In this document: piece by piece, positions 1-9,163 of the stretch | How the letters are laid out: every line of letters starts with the position of its first letter | How positions within the stretch are numbered: the stretch's first letter is position 1 | DNA from: Dunaliella salina | Lineage: Eukaryota; Chlorophyta; Chlorophyceae; Chlamydomonadales; Dunaliellaceae | Assembly: GCA_002284615.2 (NCBI GenBank) | Contig: MU069598.1 | Location: 69,380 to 91,599 of the forward strand | DNA length: 22,220 nucleotides | Direction of reading: 5' to 3' | Position numbers and translations under genes: made by a program | The notes under the pieces: generated by a model | The model's database searches: none | What the model was told of the DNA's origin: nothing | What the model saw: only the letters and a program-made list of their open reading frames with translations

Positions 1-33
<33 letters not shown>

Positions 34-60
34 ACGTGCGTGCGTGTGTGCGTGCGTGCA
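1..60. repeat. (TG)n microsatellite at window edge
   Basis: Pure TG dinucleotides for about 30 bases grade into TGCG and TGCA variants by position 66. A similar tract closes the window, so both edges may be assembly breaks in microsatellites. Confidence 0.95.
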
Positions 61-426
61 TGCATGCGTGTGTTCTTGTAAGAGAACACTCTCAAGGATG
101 AAAAAGATTGATGAGAAACAAACAGAAGCAGGGGAAGTTGAATGTACTCTCAGGTAATGAGCATCAGATGCCAATTAATCGAGCGCCAACTTCTCATATG
201 TGTTTTGAGAGCTTTGCGTGTGCATCATGCTTTCAAAAAAGACATACGGTAACGTATGAGATTGCATTTGCAATAATAGTCAACTTTGCACAGAGATCAA
301 TTTACTTGTTGCCATCTTGCAACCCTGAATGGAAGCACTCTTGTCCTTCTTCCCTTATGGCATCCCTTTCTTGAATTTAGAATACACTTTCTGGTCCAAG
401 CTGTCTGTGTTCCTTTCAGTTTGTGT
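61..426. other. Intron sequence, nothing recognised
   Basis: Short open frames are present but have no coding character or known motif. By position this is part of the intron that precedes exon A of POLH. Confidence 0.5.
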
Positions 427-830
427 CCTCTGTGCAGGGATGGCTGCCATTGCAGCTCTGCTGCCTCACCTTGCATTTGTCAGTGTGTGTGACTCTGTGC
501 AAAGATGGCTGCCTGAGCTGCTCTGCCGCTTCACTTGTAGTCTGCTTCCGTCAGTGTGTGTGACTCTGTGCAACGATGGCCGCCTGAGCAGCTCTGCCGC
601 CTCACTTGTGGTCTGCTTCCGTCAGTGTGTGTGACTCTGTGCAACGATGGCCGCCTGAGCTGCTCTGCCGCTTCACCTTGCATTCGTCAGTGTGGTTGTG
701 ACTCTGTGCAACGATGGCCGCCTGAGCAGCTCTGCTGCCTCACTTGTGGTCTGCTTTGGCCAGTGTGGTTGTGACTCTGTGCAACGATGGCCGCCTCAGC
801 AGCTCCGTTGCCTAACCTTGCATTCCACAG
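427..830 (+). repeat. 71-bp tandem array ending at exon A acceptor, ~6 copies
   Basis: Units start with (g)actctgtgc near 427, 491, 562, 633, 700 and 773, giving spacings of 64 to 73 bp. Each continues with a gatggccgcctgag block and a pyrimidine-rich tail ending in CAG or TCAG. The last unit ends in cattccacag, the acceptor of exon A (831). Earlier units end in acceptor-like sequences such as gcatttgtcag, so the array multiplies the branch and acceptor end of this intron. Open frames here reflect the repeat and are not genes. Confidence 0.9.
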
Positions 831-944
831 GAATCATTGCCATCAACTACGCTGCCAAAGGGCGCGGCGTCAACCGCTTCATGAAGATACCAGAGGCAAA
901 AGCTGTGTGCCCAGACCTCGTGTTTGTCCATGTCAGAACCATAG
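831..944 (+). CDS. POLH: POLH exon A (fingers: IIAINYAAKGRGVNRFM)
   Basis: After acceptor cattccacag the frame reads (G) IIAINYAAKGRGVNRFM, then a helix and CPDLVFVHVRTI. This aligns with the fingers block of Pol eta (human IIAVSYEARAFGVTRSM followed by CPDLLLAQVRE). The Tyr and last Arg that line the nucleotide pocket in the human enzyme (Tyr52, Arg61 from memory) are kept; the Arg55 position is Lys. The exon starts at phase 1 and ends ATA G before gtacgt, also phase 1. An alternative donor four bases on (gtgcgc at 949) would give phase 2. The preceding exon, with the N-terminal catalytic Asp, is outside the window. Confidence 0.9.
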
Positions 945-1375
945 GTACGTGCGCTCAAACCAGCTCTTCATTCCAGGCCCTTGAAACGCTTTGCTCTGGG
1001 ACAAGCTTGTTAGAAGGACAGCAGAAATGCCCTGTGTTTCCTGACCACTCGATGCCTCCAGCATGTGGTATGTGTCCCTGGCTGACCACGGGCTGCACAC
1101 GTTCCACACTCCGTCCTGCTGCACGCACTCCAAGGGTGTGCTGCAGCACTCCACATGGGCGGCGTGTTTTTAACTGTGCACACATCAATGGCAATTGGGG
1201 CTGCAGGAGCGCTTGATCCTTTTGGAAACAGAGGATTGCAGCCTGTCTGTATGCTGCTCTCCCCCATGGCGTGCCCAACATACCAACCTGATGTTTCTTG
1301 CGGGCTGTTCATCCTATCAAATCCACGTTTGCCTTGGCACGTCCATACCTTTCATGCGCTTGATAACATGACATG

Positions 1376-1480
1376 ATGTTAATATTATATAGTATAATGC
1401 AGTATATTGTAATACAATATAATAATATAATAACACAAAAATATGATATAATGATAATATTATGATGTAACAAATCTGTC
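1376..1480. repeat. AT-rich patch with perfect palindrome
   Basis: The stretch is almost wholly A/T. It holds a perfect inverted repeat at 1403-1421 (TATATTGTA, one A, TACAATATA). It sits inside an intron and no function is evident. Confidence 0.7.
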
Positions 1481-1937
1481 AATTGAATGTTGAAATTGAA
1501 ATTTGTTTTTTCCACTACCCTTCTCTGAAGTTATAAGCATTTGTTATTGAATGACAATCTTGATGAAGAGGATGTGCAAAGTTGCTCTGCTCCTGCGCAA
1601 GCCCCTTGCAAGCACACAATGCGATGATCACCGGACGTTCTTACAGAACTTCTATGCAATGCTGTAAGGTAAAAAGCTTTCAGGTTATTGTCCTGAGTGG
1701 ATTATGAAGCTTTAGATGGAGACCTCAGTACTTTGCCATGTGTCTATGTGTTTTAAAAGAGGAGGGTCTCAGTGTTTCAAAAGGGGCTTGACATTGGGGT
1801 CTCTCACGAGTCGCTCATGGTTTTCTTTGTTAAGTTTGGTTAAGTTTAAGACATGGAGGTAGAAGCAGCCTAGTTCCTCCCGGCGCCCTGTCATACCAGA
1901 TACCTGGGGGATCCTGTGACTAAATCGTGGTATGTGT

Positions 1938-1983
1938 GGGGGGGGGGGTGGGGGGGCGGGTGGGTTTCAGTTTTTTTTTTTTT
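1938..1983. repeat. Poly-G then poly-T tract
   Basis: A G-rich run (1938-1962, broken by single T or C) is followed by a run of 13 T (1971-1983). Simple sequence, prone to slippage and assembly error. Confidence 0.9.
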
Positions 1984-2315
1984 GGAACCACCGCTTCAAA
2001 TATAGCGCGCCTGGCCCAGCAAAATCATGGGCCAGGCTTTCTGGGGATTTTCCTGTGCATTCTTGGAACCCTGGGCTCAGGTCCTGCCCATGTGCACCCT
2101 TCTCAGGCTGAAGGGGGGATCTGTGTGCATGACAAGAAGTTGGTCTCACAGCACACAACTGTGGGTTGTATCTCTCCCATGACCTTTTCCCCATGACCTT
2201 GTTGCTGTTCGCAAGGCTGTGGATATCAGAAGGATGAAGATATACAGGCTTAATTGAGGAGCAGATCAATGTACTTTGTCAAGGATACTAGAAGGGTGAC
2301 AGGGTAAAGTAGAGT

Positions 2316-2331
2316 CCCCCCCCCCCCCCAA

Positions 2332-2365
<34 letters not shown>
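2316..2365. repeat. Poly-C / (AC)n microsatellite
   Basis: A run of about 14 C is followed by about 16 AC dinucleotides with a few extra A. Open frames crossing it on the minus strand are artefacts. Confidence 0.95.
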
Positions 2366-2889
2366 CTTCCATGAGGACAACAATTTACAACCATCTGCTT
2401 TGTAACTTGGGGTAAACCGGGGGTAGTGGTTAAAAAGGAAGGAGTGAGAAGTTGTTGAAGTGCATGTAATCCTCTGCACATTCTTGCAGGAGTGTGTCAT
2501 CGCCAATTTAACAAGTGGAAAGCCTCTCTGGCTTAAATGGCTGTAAATTTTGGTTGTTTGTACAAGTTTTATTTGGACATTATCGGTTTGCAAGTCGTTG
2601 CCTGACATGCATTGCGCTCACTGGAATCCAAGGATTTACACAACAATCCTTGGAGACTGCACAGTCTGGATTCTCTACTATAATCCTGAAAACTCCCTCA
2701 GCCGCCAGACTCCGCTCTGCCATCAGTTGCATCGGGCTAATTTGCAGCAAAGTAGAAGTGGAGGAGAAATAAAAGGTTCGTGCACCCAGTGCTTTGTAAG
2801 GGATGGCAAGCAGCATTTTAGGGCATCTAGTCTTTAAATATGAATCTAAGGCCAATCAGATGCAGGGAGTCATTGATTGCCCATTTGGC

Positions 2890-2960
<71 letters not shown>
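2890..2960. repeat. (TG)n(AG)n microsatellite
   Basis: About 32 uninterrupted TG dinucleotides end in GAGAGAG. Confidence 0.97.
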
Positions 2961-2961
<1 letters not shown>

Positions 2962-3230
2962 CAAAAGGTCTGTGCTTTATGCATGAGGGCAAGGGCTGTG
3001 AAGGCAGTGGTGCAGCAAATTAATTCGCTTTTGAAGCAGTGGCACTGCTGCCAGGTAGTGGCCTTGCTGCGAGGCTGGCGGCAGCAGAAGTAGGGGCCAT
3101 GTGTGGCGTGCTTGTTAAGGAGCACATGTCTTGTGCTTGTCTGGATACTTCTGTGCTTCAGGCGGTGGCCACGCTGCAGGCCTAGCAGAGACAGCAATGC
3201 CTACCATGTATTCCTGCCATGCGACATGCT

Positions 3231-3392
3231 TAAGGTCCGACATGCCAATGTAATATTACCATTGCACAAATATTGCAGTAATATTACCTCACCCTCAATG
3301 TAATAACAATTTTGCAGAAGAGTAATGTGATGTTATGTACCACTATTACTGTAATATTACTGTAACGAATTTTGAAAAAGTAATATGACTCG
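3231..3392. repeat. AT-rich GTAATATTAC repeats
   Basis: The 10-bp palindrome GTAATATTAC occurs three times (near 3249, 3279 and 3352), with TAATG/CATTA-type variants between and short flanking inverted repeats such as CAATG/CATTG. It may be a degraded palindromic MITE. No reading frame is associated. Confidence 0.5.
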
Positions 3393-3439
3393 TCGCACCC
3401 TAGACATGCTCGTTCACAAACACAAGCCTTGTGCTTGTT

Positions 3440-3539
3440 GGGATGCGTCTGAGCTTCAGATGGCGGCCCTGCTGCGAGCCTGGCAGAGACAGCACCTACC
3501 TGAGGAATGCCTGGGCATGATGGCAAGGTCAGGGACAAC
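3440..3539 (+). repeat. Segment duplicated on both sides of the hAT element (left copy)
   Basis: The block from gcttcagatggcggccctg to gatggcaaggtcagggacaac matches 4503-4592 (gcttcaggtggcggccctg … gatggtgaggtccgtggcaac). A shorter third match lies at about 3157-3205. The transposon insertion at 3540 therefore lies at the end of one unit of an older local repeat. Confidence 0.75.
3532..3539. repeat. 8-bp target site duplication, left
   Basis: GGGACAAC abuts the left inverted end of the hAT-like element. Confidence 0.85.
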
Positions 3540-4434
3540 CAGTGTTTCTCATAGCTGCGACGCGTCGCTGTTTTGCGACACACACGGTGTTATACGGTGC
3601 GACACAGGGACGCCCGGCAGGGCGTCTTTGAGCACCCTGTGTAGCCAAGTTGCGACGTGGAAAATTTCTCGGGAGTACTCTGTGTAGCCAAAAAATATTA
3701 TGTTTTTTTAATGAGTTCACGGAGTCTGAGAGAGTTTTGGGCAAATGCTAAAAGGGCCCAACGTCCGCCCTCCCAGCCTGCCCCAGCCCCACCTCCTCCA
3801 CCAGCAGCAGAAACAGCAGCAGCAGCAGGAGCAGCAGGAGTAGCAGCATCAGCAGCAGGAGCAGAATCAGCAGCACATTTGCCCCTTGCCCATGCAAGCA
3901 CACAAGGCAGGCCTGCAAGCCCAGGAGGGCAGCAGCAGGAGATAGCAGCAGCAGCTTCAGTAGTGGCTATACCCATGGCTGTGCATGCAAGCACAGAAGC
4001 GTTGCCTGCAGGCACAGAGGGGGGGCAGCAGCAGGAGACAGCAGCAGCACCTACCCCCATGGCTACGCATGCAAGCACAGCAGCGTTGCCTGCAGGCGCA
4101 GAGTAGTTAAAGAAACTGGAAAGGNTTGCTTGACTTTGCATGGTTGGGTCTTCTTCATTTTGGATGGCAGCTTCATTTGTCTGATTTGACAGGGGGGAGG
4201 ACCAGAGACACGAAAGGGATTGGGAGGGAGAGACATGAGTGGGATTGTCCACAGAATGGATGACAATGATGGTCTCCTTGTTTACTTATAAAGGCNTGAC
4301 TTGTAATTATACTTAAAAAAAGGACTTGCCAAAATTTTGGCAAAAATTTTTTGGGCCTTGCTACACTGTTTTCTGGCAGGAGCACCCTGTGTAGCCAATT
4401 TGCTACACACCCCAAAACCTTATGAGAAACACTG
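3540..4434. mobile_element. Non-autonomous hAT-like DNA transposon, 895 bp
   Basis: The left end CAGTGTTTCTCATA (3540-3553) is the exact reverse complement of the right end TATGAGAAACACTG (4421-4434). The element is flanked on both sides by GGGACAAC (3532-3539 and 4435-4442), an 8-bp target site duplication. CAGTG-type ends with 8-bp duplications are typical of the hAT superfamily. Subterminal structure includes the palindrome GCGACGCGTCGC near 3555, a GACGCCC/GGGCGTC hairpin near 3609-3626, and a direct subterminal repeat gagcaccctgtgtagccaa at both ends. No hAT transposase catalytic or dimerisation domain was recognised in its 895 bp. Two single Ns (4125, 4296) lie inside. Confidence 0.85.
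3657..4106 (+). CDS. Ala/Pro/Gln-rich open frame inside the hAT-like element
   Basis: This is an open frame of 149 codons, with a second possible start at 3711 (MSSRSLREFWANAKRAQRP). After a basic N-terminal stretch the product is a low-complexity run of Ala, Pro and Gln. A ~96-bp internal repeat (about 3928 and 4024) encodes two copies of HASTxALPAGxE joined by GGQQQE. It has no membrane segment and no recognised domain. It could be the N-terminal part of a degraded transposase, a filler repeat, or non-coding. The opposite strand is also open over much of this GC-rich repeat, which weakens the coding case. Confidence 0.25.
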   Translation: MENFSGVLCVAKKYYVFLMSSRSLREFWANAKRAQRPPSQPAPAPPPPPAAETAAAAGAAGVAASAAGAESAAHLPLAHASTQGRPASPGGQQQEIAAAASVVAIPMAVHASTEALPAGTEGGQQQETAAAPTPMATHASTAALPAGAE

Positions 4435-4442
4435 GGGACAAC
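4435..4442. repeat. 8-bp target site duplication, right
   Basis: GGGACAAC abuts the right inverted end and is identical to the left copy, which points to a fairly recent insertion. Confidence 0.85.
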
Positions 4443-4696
4443 GCCCCACATGTGGCTAGAATGCTTACCAGCACAAATCACATGTTTGGCTGCATGCGAC
4501 TGTGCTTCAGGTGGCGGCCCTGCCGCGGGCCTAGCAGAGACAGCACCCACCAAAGGAATGCCTGGGCACGATGGTGAGGTCCGTGGCAACGCCACCCTTC
4601 CCTCGGCATCACCACAAGCGATAGCAGATTCAATGGCGGACGTGCCCGGCAACGCTGCAGCTGCTGTGGGCGAGGCTATGGCTCTGGCGGCTGCAG

Positions 4697-4773
4697 GCGA
4701 GGGCGGCAATGCTGCCCTGGAAAACACGGGCCTCAGATGCGTCGCCAAAGCATGCCTGCAACGCTACCGAGTG
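4697..4773 (+). CDS. POLH: POLH exon B, copy 1 (CVAKACLQRYRV)
   Basis: Acceptor ggcggctgcag is followed by 77 nt that starts at phase 1 (G|GC) and ends at phase 0 before the strong donor gtgagt. The frame reads EGGNAALENTGLR, then CVAKACLQRYRV. The last part aligns with the Pol eta GKANLTKYRE block that follows QVR, and joins exon C as RYRV|ASSEIF, matching human KYRE|ASVEV. Compared with human the exon carries roughly 15 extra residues before the conserved part. A shorter form is possible using the internal acceptor cctcag (ends 4733) with the alternative exon A donor at 949. Of the three exon B copies this one has the best donor. Confidence 0.7.
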
Positions 4774-5274
4774 GTGAGTGTGAAAAGAGAAGAGAAAAAA
4801 GAAAAGTCTAGACAGGCCAGAGGCCGCATGCGTTCAGGGAAGGATCTATTACTAGCAAGCTAGCAGGGGCCTCACCACAGCATGCCTGCAGCACTACTGA
4901 ATGCTGGGTGTGAGAAGAAAAGAAGAGAACAGTCTAGACAGGCCAGAGGCTGCGTGCATAAAGGGAAGGGCCCCTAACTAGCAAGCTATCAGGGGCCTTA
5001 CCAAGGCATGCCTGCAGCGCTACTGAGTGGTGGGTGTGAAAAGAAAAGGGAAGAAAAATCTTGAGAGGCCTGAGGCCGCTTGCTTGAAGGGAAGGACCCA
5101 TCATTAGCAAGCTATAGCAGGGGCCTCACCAAAGCATGTCTGCAACGCTACTGAGTGGTGGGTGCTTCTCGTCAGTGGGTGCCTTTGTGGGATATATTTT
5201 TCCTGGTGGGTTTCGCAGTGTAGTCATGTGTCGAGTGTGCCTGGTGGGTGAGGCGATGGCCCTGGCAGCCACAG

Positions 5275-5351
5275 GCGAGGGCGGCAATGCTGCCCTAGAA
5301 AACACGGGCCTGAGATGTGTCGCCAAAGCATGCCTGCAGCGTTACCGAGTG
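5275..5351 (+). CDS. POLH: POLH exon B, copy 2 (alternative or relic exon)
   Basis: It has the same 77-nt length, phase 1 start after ggcagccacag and phase 0 end before gtgggt as copy 1. The frame is intact and encodes nearly the same peptide, including CVAKACLQRYRV. Including it together with copy 1 would shift the frame, because the phases are 1 and 0. It could only replace copy 1 or stay unused. Confidence 0.45.
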
Positions 5352-5634
5352 GTGGGTAAGAAAAGAGGAGTCTAGAGAGGCCAGAGGCCGCATGCATTAA
5401 AGGAAGGACCCCAAATTAGCAAGCTAGCAGGGGCCTCATCAAAGCATGCCTGCAGCACTACCAAGTCATGAGTGCAAACAGAAAAGAAAAGTAAAGTCTA
5501 GACAAGCATGAGGCTGCGTGCATTAAAGGGAAGGAGGCTCTGATTAGCAAGTCAGCAGGGGCCTCATCAAAGCATGCCTGCAGCACTACCAAGTGGTGGG
5601 TGTGAACAGGAAAGAAAAGAAAAGTCTAGACAGG

Positions 5635-5781
5635 CCAGAGGCTGCGTGCATTTAAGGGAAGGAGGCCCTAATAAGCAAGTCAGCAGGGGCCTCACCAAAG
5701 CATGCCTNCCAGAGGCTGCGTGCATTTAAGGGAAGGAGGCCCTAATAAGCAAGTCAGCAGGGGCCTCACCAAAGCATGCCT
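5635..5781. repeat. 74-bp direct duplication meeting at an N
   Basis: The segment starting ccagaggctgcgtgcattt occurs twice in what appears to be identical form, before and after the N at 5708. The break falls in the middle of GCATGCCT and shortens one array spacing to 74 bp. It looks like two overlapping sequence ends joined with an N. Confidence 0.75.
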
Positions 5782-6169
5782 GCAGCGCTGCCAAGTGGTG
5801 GGTATGAACAAAACAGAAAAGAAAAGTCTAGACAGGCCAGAGGCTGCGTGCATTTAAGGGAAGGAGGCCCTAATTAGCAAGTCAGCAGGGGCCTCACCAA
5901 AGCATGCCTGCAGCGCTGCCGAGGGGTGGGTGTGGACAAAAACAAGAAAAGAAAAGTCTGGACAGGCCTGAGGCCACGTGCATGAAGGGAGGACATCTAG
6001 TTTGCAAGTTGGCAGGGGCCTCACCAAAGCATGCCTGCAGCGCTGCCAAGGGGTGGGTGCGTCTCGTCGGCTGGTGCCTCTGGCGGTGAGCGACGCGTTT
6101 CCCCAGGAGGCTCCTGCAGTGTAGCCATGTGATGGGTATGTCTGGTAGGTGAGGCAAGAACCCTGGCAG

Positions 6170-6246
6170 GTGAGGGCAGCAATGCCGCCCTGGAAAACAC
6201 GGGCCTGAGATGCGTCCCCAAAGCATGCCTGCAGCGCTACCGAGTG
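6170..6246 (+). CDS. POLH: POLH exon B, copy 3 (alternative or relic exon)
   Basis: Again 77 nt, acceptor ccctggcag, phase 1 to phase 0, donor gtgggt. The frame is intact; the peptide differs by single residues (EGS for EGG, CVPK for CVAK). It is the copy nearest to exon C. The Ala-to-Pro change before the conserved Lys suggests weaker constraint than on copy 1, but use cannot be decided from sequence. Confidence 0.45.
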
Positions 6247-6455
6247 GTGGGTGCGTCTCATCAGGGGGTGCCTCTGTCAGCAAGGGATGCGTTTTTTCAG
6301 GAGGCTGCTGCGGAGTCATGTGATGGGTATGTCTGGTGGGTTAGTGGGTGTGGGATGCATACTTTGAGGGAGCTCTAGCAAGAGCAGGCAGAGGTGCTGG
6401 TGTGACGGTGGCCCTTGAGGGCTTCTGACTCAGGAAACACTGCACATTTGTGGAC

Positions 6456-6695
6456 ATGGTGTTTTTTTGGTAGAGCTTGCACCTGCACCTTGAGTATCAT
6501 AACATGCCGTCAAAACAACAGGTTTCCAGGACTCTTTAGAGCAACCCACCCAGCCTGGAGGTTCTGCGCAGTTGTTGCCATGGAGTGGCTTTTTTGGTAG
6601 AACTTGCACCTGCACCTTGGGGTTGACAAAATATGCCGTCAAAACATGTCTCCAGGACGCCCTAGAGCAACCCACCCAGATTTGAAGAGCAGGAA
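6456..6695 (+). repeat. Two diverged ~125-bp direct repeats, possible third near 7110
   Basis: The pattern tttttttggtag, cttgcacctgcacctt, atgccgtcaaaac, tccaggac and agagcaacccaccca occurs at about 6456-6555 and again at 6581-6685. A weaker third version (gtttggtgggccttacaactgcacatgg … catgccatcaaac) lies at about 7115-7180. Confidence 0.75.
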
Positions 6696-6867
6696 GGAAA
6701 GGAAAGGGCCACATAGCGGTACGTGGATGCGGGGGTGGCTTAGCTGAAGCAGGGAAGGTGTGTGTAGCCAAAACATTCCAATCTTAAAAGTAAGACTCGA
6801 AGAAGTCACAGCATTTCATTGAACAGCAGGTCAGACTGGGGTGCAAATGCAAAGGTGGCCCTTGGAT

Positions 6868-6965
6868 TTGCAAAGGCTTTGCGATGGTGGCTTTGCGATG
6901 GCCTTGCAATGGTGGCTTTGCAATCGTGGCTTTGCAACGGCTTTACAGTAATGGCTTTGCGGCGG
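6868..6965 (+). repeat. Short minisatellite of GATGGTGGCTTTGC type
   Basis: About six imperfect units of 14 to 17 bp (variants of gcgatggtggcttt and gcaacggcttt). Open frames on both strands here come from the repeat. Confidence 0.8.
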
Positions 6966-7574
6966 TAAGTCCTGACCTTGCGATGGTAGCCCGTGACGAT
7001 GGCCCTGTGGGTTTGCATGGGTGGCCCATGGCTTCGAAGGTCGCGCAAAGATGCGGTTGCAACGATGGCCTTGGAGGTGCTTTGGCTATAAAGGCGTCCC
7101 ACAGCTGTTGTTATGGAGAGTGTTTTGTTTGGTGGGCCTTACAACTGCACATGGTGAAGACACTGCATGCCATCAAACCAGGCAAAATCTTCTGCAGCTG
7201 GTAATGTTCTCCATGGAAAGCCCCAGATTTTCTGCTCCCAGATTCTTTGGCAGCCTCCAGGTCAACTTTGAGTTTTTTTTCCCTTTTCGATTACGTGCAT
7301 GAGAAAGGTGTTCACGGCTTTTTGGCACTTGATTTAGCAAGCTCGATTCCCTCCATGAAAACAAGCCTTTGCCTTGTAATTAAGGGTGGGAATGTATCGG
7401 GGGTACACTTGTTTGGCGAAGAATGTTACCAAAAATGTGGGAAGATGGTGTGCAAAAGCAGCTTTCTAAAGAGAATATCTGCAGCAGACTCGCAGAGCTG
7501 AAACAAACTCCCAGAGACTCTGGGAGTCTATTTCAAGTGTTGGGTGAAACTATTTACCCATGCTTACTTGCAAG

Positions 7575-7690
7575 GTGAGTTGCTGAATTCAGTCACTGAT
7601 TGTATGAGGTTGAAGAGCCACCGCTAAAGCCGTGCTAGAGTTGTAAGCTGAGTTGCAGAATTCAGTCACTCATTGTTTGAGATTGAAAAG
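7575..7690 (+). repeat. Direct repeat pair of ~40 bp
   Basis: The pattern gagttgc-gaattcagtcact-attgt-tgag-ttgaa occurs at about 7577-7613 and again at 7650-7686, with four or so differences. Confidence 0.8.
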
Positions 7691-7873
7691 ACACTGTTAA
7701 TGACTCCTCCCACTTCTGCCAAAGTGACCACCTTCTTACCAAAAACACACGTATTGTTGAAGTGTGTCATTTCCGGCGAAGCGCAACCAGAACCATATTC
7801 AGGCAGTGCATATTCAATGCATGCGTGCTGCTTAAACAGTATGTGCTGCTTAAACAGTATGTCTATTGAAGAC

Positions 7874-7895
7874 ACCATCAAACATCTTTGATGGT
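7874..7895. repeat. Small perfect hairpin
   Basis: ACCATCAAA, a CATC loop, then TTTGATGGT. It lies 120 bp before exon C. No known regulatory class fits. Confidence 0.5.
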
Positions 7896-8014
7896 ATGCA
7901 ATGTCGCGCATTGTTTGAGTATTTGTTTGGTCGATTGATACAATAGACACCTATCATGATGATGATCATGATTAAGCAGCCCTGTGCATTGTGGAAATCA
8001 TCTGTCTGTGACAG

Positions 8015-8101
8015 GCATCATCAGAGATCTTTCAAGTGCTGGAGCGGAACCTGTCACACAATGCGGTCATGGAGAAGGGAGGCCTGGATGAGGTGTACTT
8101 G
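8015..8101 (+). CDS. POLH: POLH exon C (catalytic DE: LDEVYL)
   Basis: Acceptor tctgtgacag, 87 nt, phase 0 to 0, donor gtaagc. It reads ASSEIFQVLERN … VMEKGGLDEVYL and continues with D from exon D, giving LDEVYLD. This is the second metal-binding block of Y-family polymerases (human ERASIDEAYVD). Both acidic residues of the DE pair are kept, while the usual Ser-Ile before them is Gly-Leu. About three residues are inserted between the helix and the block relative to human. This exon is single-copy in the window, with no array next to it. Confidence 0.92.
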
Positions 8102-8747
8102 GTAAGCATCTCAGGTGCACAAGCTCTGTAAGGCTTTCTGAGCATGTTGTTTCGATTTTGTTGTGTTTCATGACAGGATTTTGTTGAAACTGCAATTGCT
8201 TGCAGTAATTTGATGCAGTTCAGGACCAGATGACATGCTTTTTCTTTTTTTCAACGCGGTGCTCGAACACAATTTTGTTGACGTGGCAAGGAAATCCCCA
8301 TGTTGCATACCTTCCTCTTAAGCATTCGAAAGCATTGAACCACCTTGCTGAGCCATCCCAAAAAAACGTGAAATTCTCGTTAGCATGAAGTGCTGACGAC
8401 AAGCGAATCCTTTGAGGACAACCTGAGTTTGCCAAGGAGAAGCACTTATGCAAGCTGAAAAGTTAACACCTGGACACGCATCGATGAAGGTACATTAAAA
8501 CAGACGCATGTTTTGCCGTCTGGCTCTTTGTTGTCAGGAAGGGCCAGGGATGAACGCTTCATATCTATCCCCTCCTGCTTCATCAGGCTCTACCACTGTC
8601 GCGTGACTCCACTCTATGCCCTCATACACGGTATGTTGAATGTACATGGCCTTTGGAATGAGGGGGGGGGGGTCGATGGGAACCCATCAGTGCGCACCAA
8701 TCAACCGAGACCCTCCCGTCCCAAAATATCCCTCCTAGTACGCATAC

Positions 8748-8900
8748 ATACTGTAGAGACCTCTGACCAGTTTGCACTCCCTTTTTTCAGCAATTGAATT
8801 TCTCCATTATGCATCAGTACGCACCCTGCTCGCAACGCTTTTATTTTGTGCACCTTTACACACCTTTAGGTACCCCCCTGAAAAACCCCAATAGGCATTA
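8748..8900 (-). mobile_element. Degraded MITE, same family as 11129-11332
   Basis: From ATACTGTAGAG onward, through TCTGACCAG, AATTGAAT, TCCATT and TACGCACC to CTGAAAAACCCC, this region follows the reverse complement of the element at 11126-11335 in the same order, with many differences. The far inverted end was not found, so the right limit is approximate. Confidence 0.45.
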
Positions 8901-9163
8901 TGTACCCCTTGGAAAAAAGATATACACTTCATAACATTTTGTCGTGGGTTCGTATGGTGTGTGACGTGCGCTTATTTTACACGCTGAACGCATTCGGCTG
9001 CCCTCAAATTCGTGTATGACCCACCCCTGGCCTCTGCTGCCGAAGTTAGAATTCTGTGCATGGAGTCGGCTACTTATGGTTGAGGGATTTCAGGAACGCT
9101 GACAGGGACCGGTCTGTTCCTTTCCTCCGCTGGGCCCCCAACCCTTTGGACATTCTTGATTCT

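Larger units (their letters stand above)
945..4696 (+). other. POLH intron A-B
   Basis: This 3.75-kb intron runs from donor gtacgt to acceptor ggcggctgcag. It holds an AT-rich patch, three microsatellites, GTAATATTAC repeats, a duplicated ~95-bp segment and an inserted hAT-like transposon. No other coding block was recognised in 945-3530. Confidence 0.7.
4665..6260 (+). repeat. Exon B tandem array, 12 units of ~128 bp
   Basis: The marker GCATGCCTGCA recurs at 4750, 4880, 5006, 5134, 5328, 5444, 5572, 5700, 5774, 5902, 6029 and 6223. Most spacings are 116 to 130 bp. Two are 194 bp, where a unit carries an extra ~66 bp, and one is 74 bp beside an N. Each unit contains the end of exon B and its donor region, then a purine-rich gaaaagaaaagtctaga stretch, then gcaggggcctcacc. 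Three long-type units keep a full exon B. In the others the tail has decayed (CACTACTGAA, CGCTGCCAAG and so on). A higher-order period of 895 bp links 5134/5328 with 6029/6223. Confidence 0.92.
6247..8014 (+). other. Rest of POLH intron B-C
   Basis: Counted from copy 3, this intron runs to acceptor gtctgtgacag. It contains the duplications and minisatellite listed separately. I see no further polymerase block and no other gene. Confidence 0.6.

Noticed and set aside
3249..3362. TAATATTAC, the nonanucleotide at geminivirus replication origins, occurs three times
   Set aside because: It lies inside a longer palindrome GTAATATTAC in an AT-rich repeat, with no GC-rich stem around it and no Rep-like reading frame nearby. 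Chance or a palindromic repeat explains it.
5134..6223. The 895-bp higher-order spacing in the exon B array equals the 895-bp hAT element length
   Set aside because: The sequences are unrelated and no element ends are found in the array. I treat the equal numbers as coincidence.
427..6260. Regular direct repeats resembling a CRISPR array
   Set aside because: Units are contiguous without unique spacers, diverge by point changes, and lie in the introns of a eukaryotic gene.
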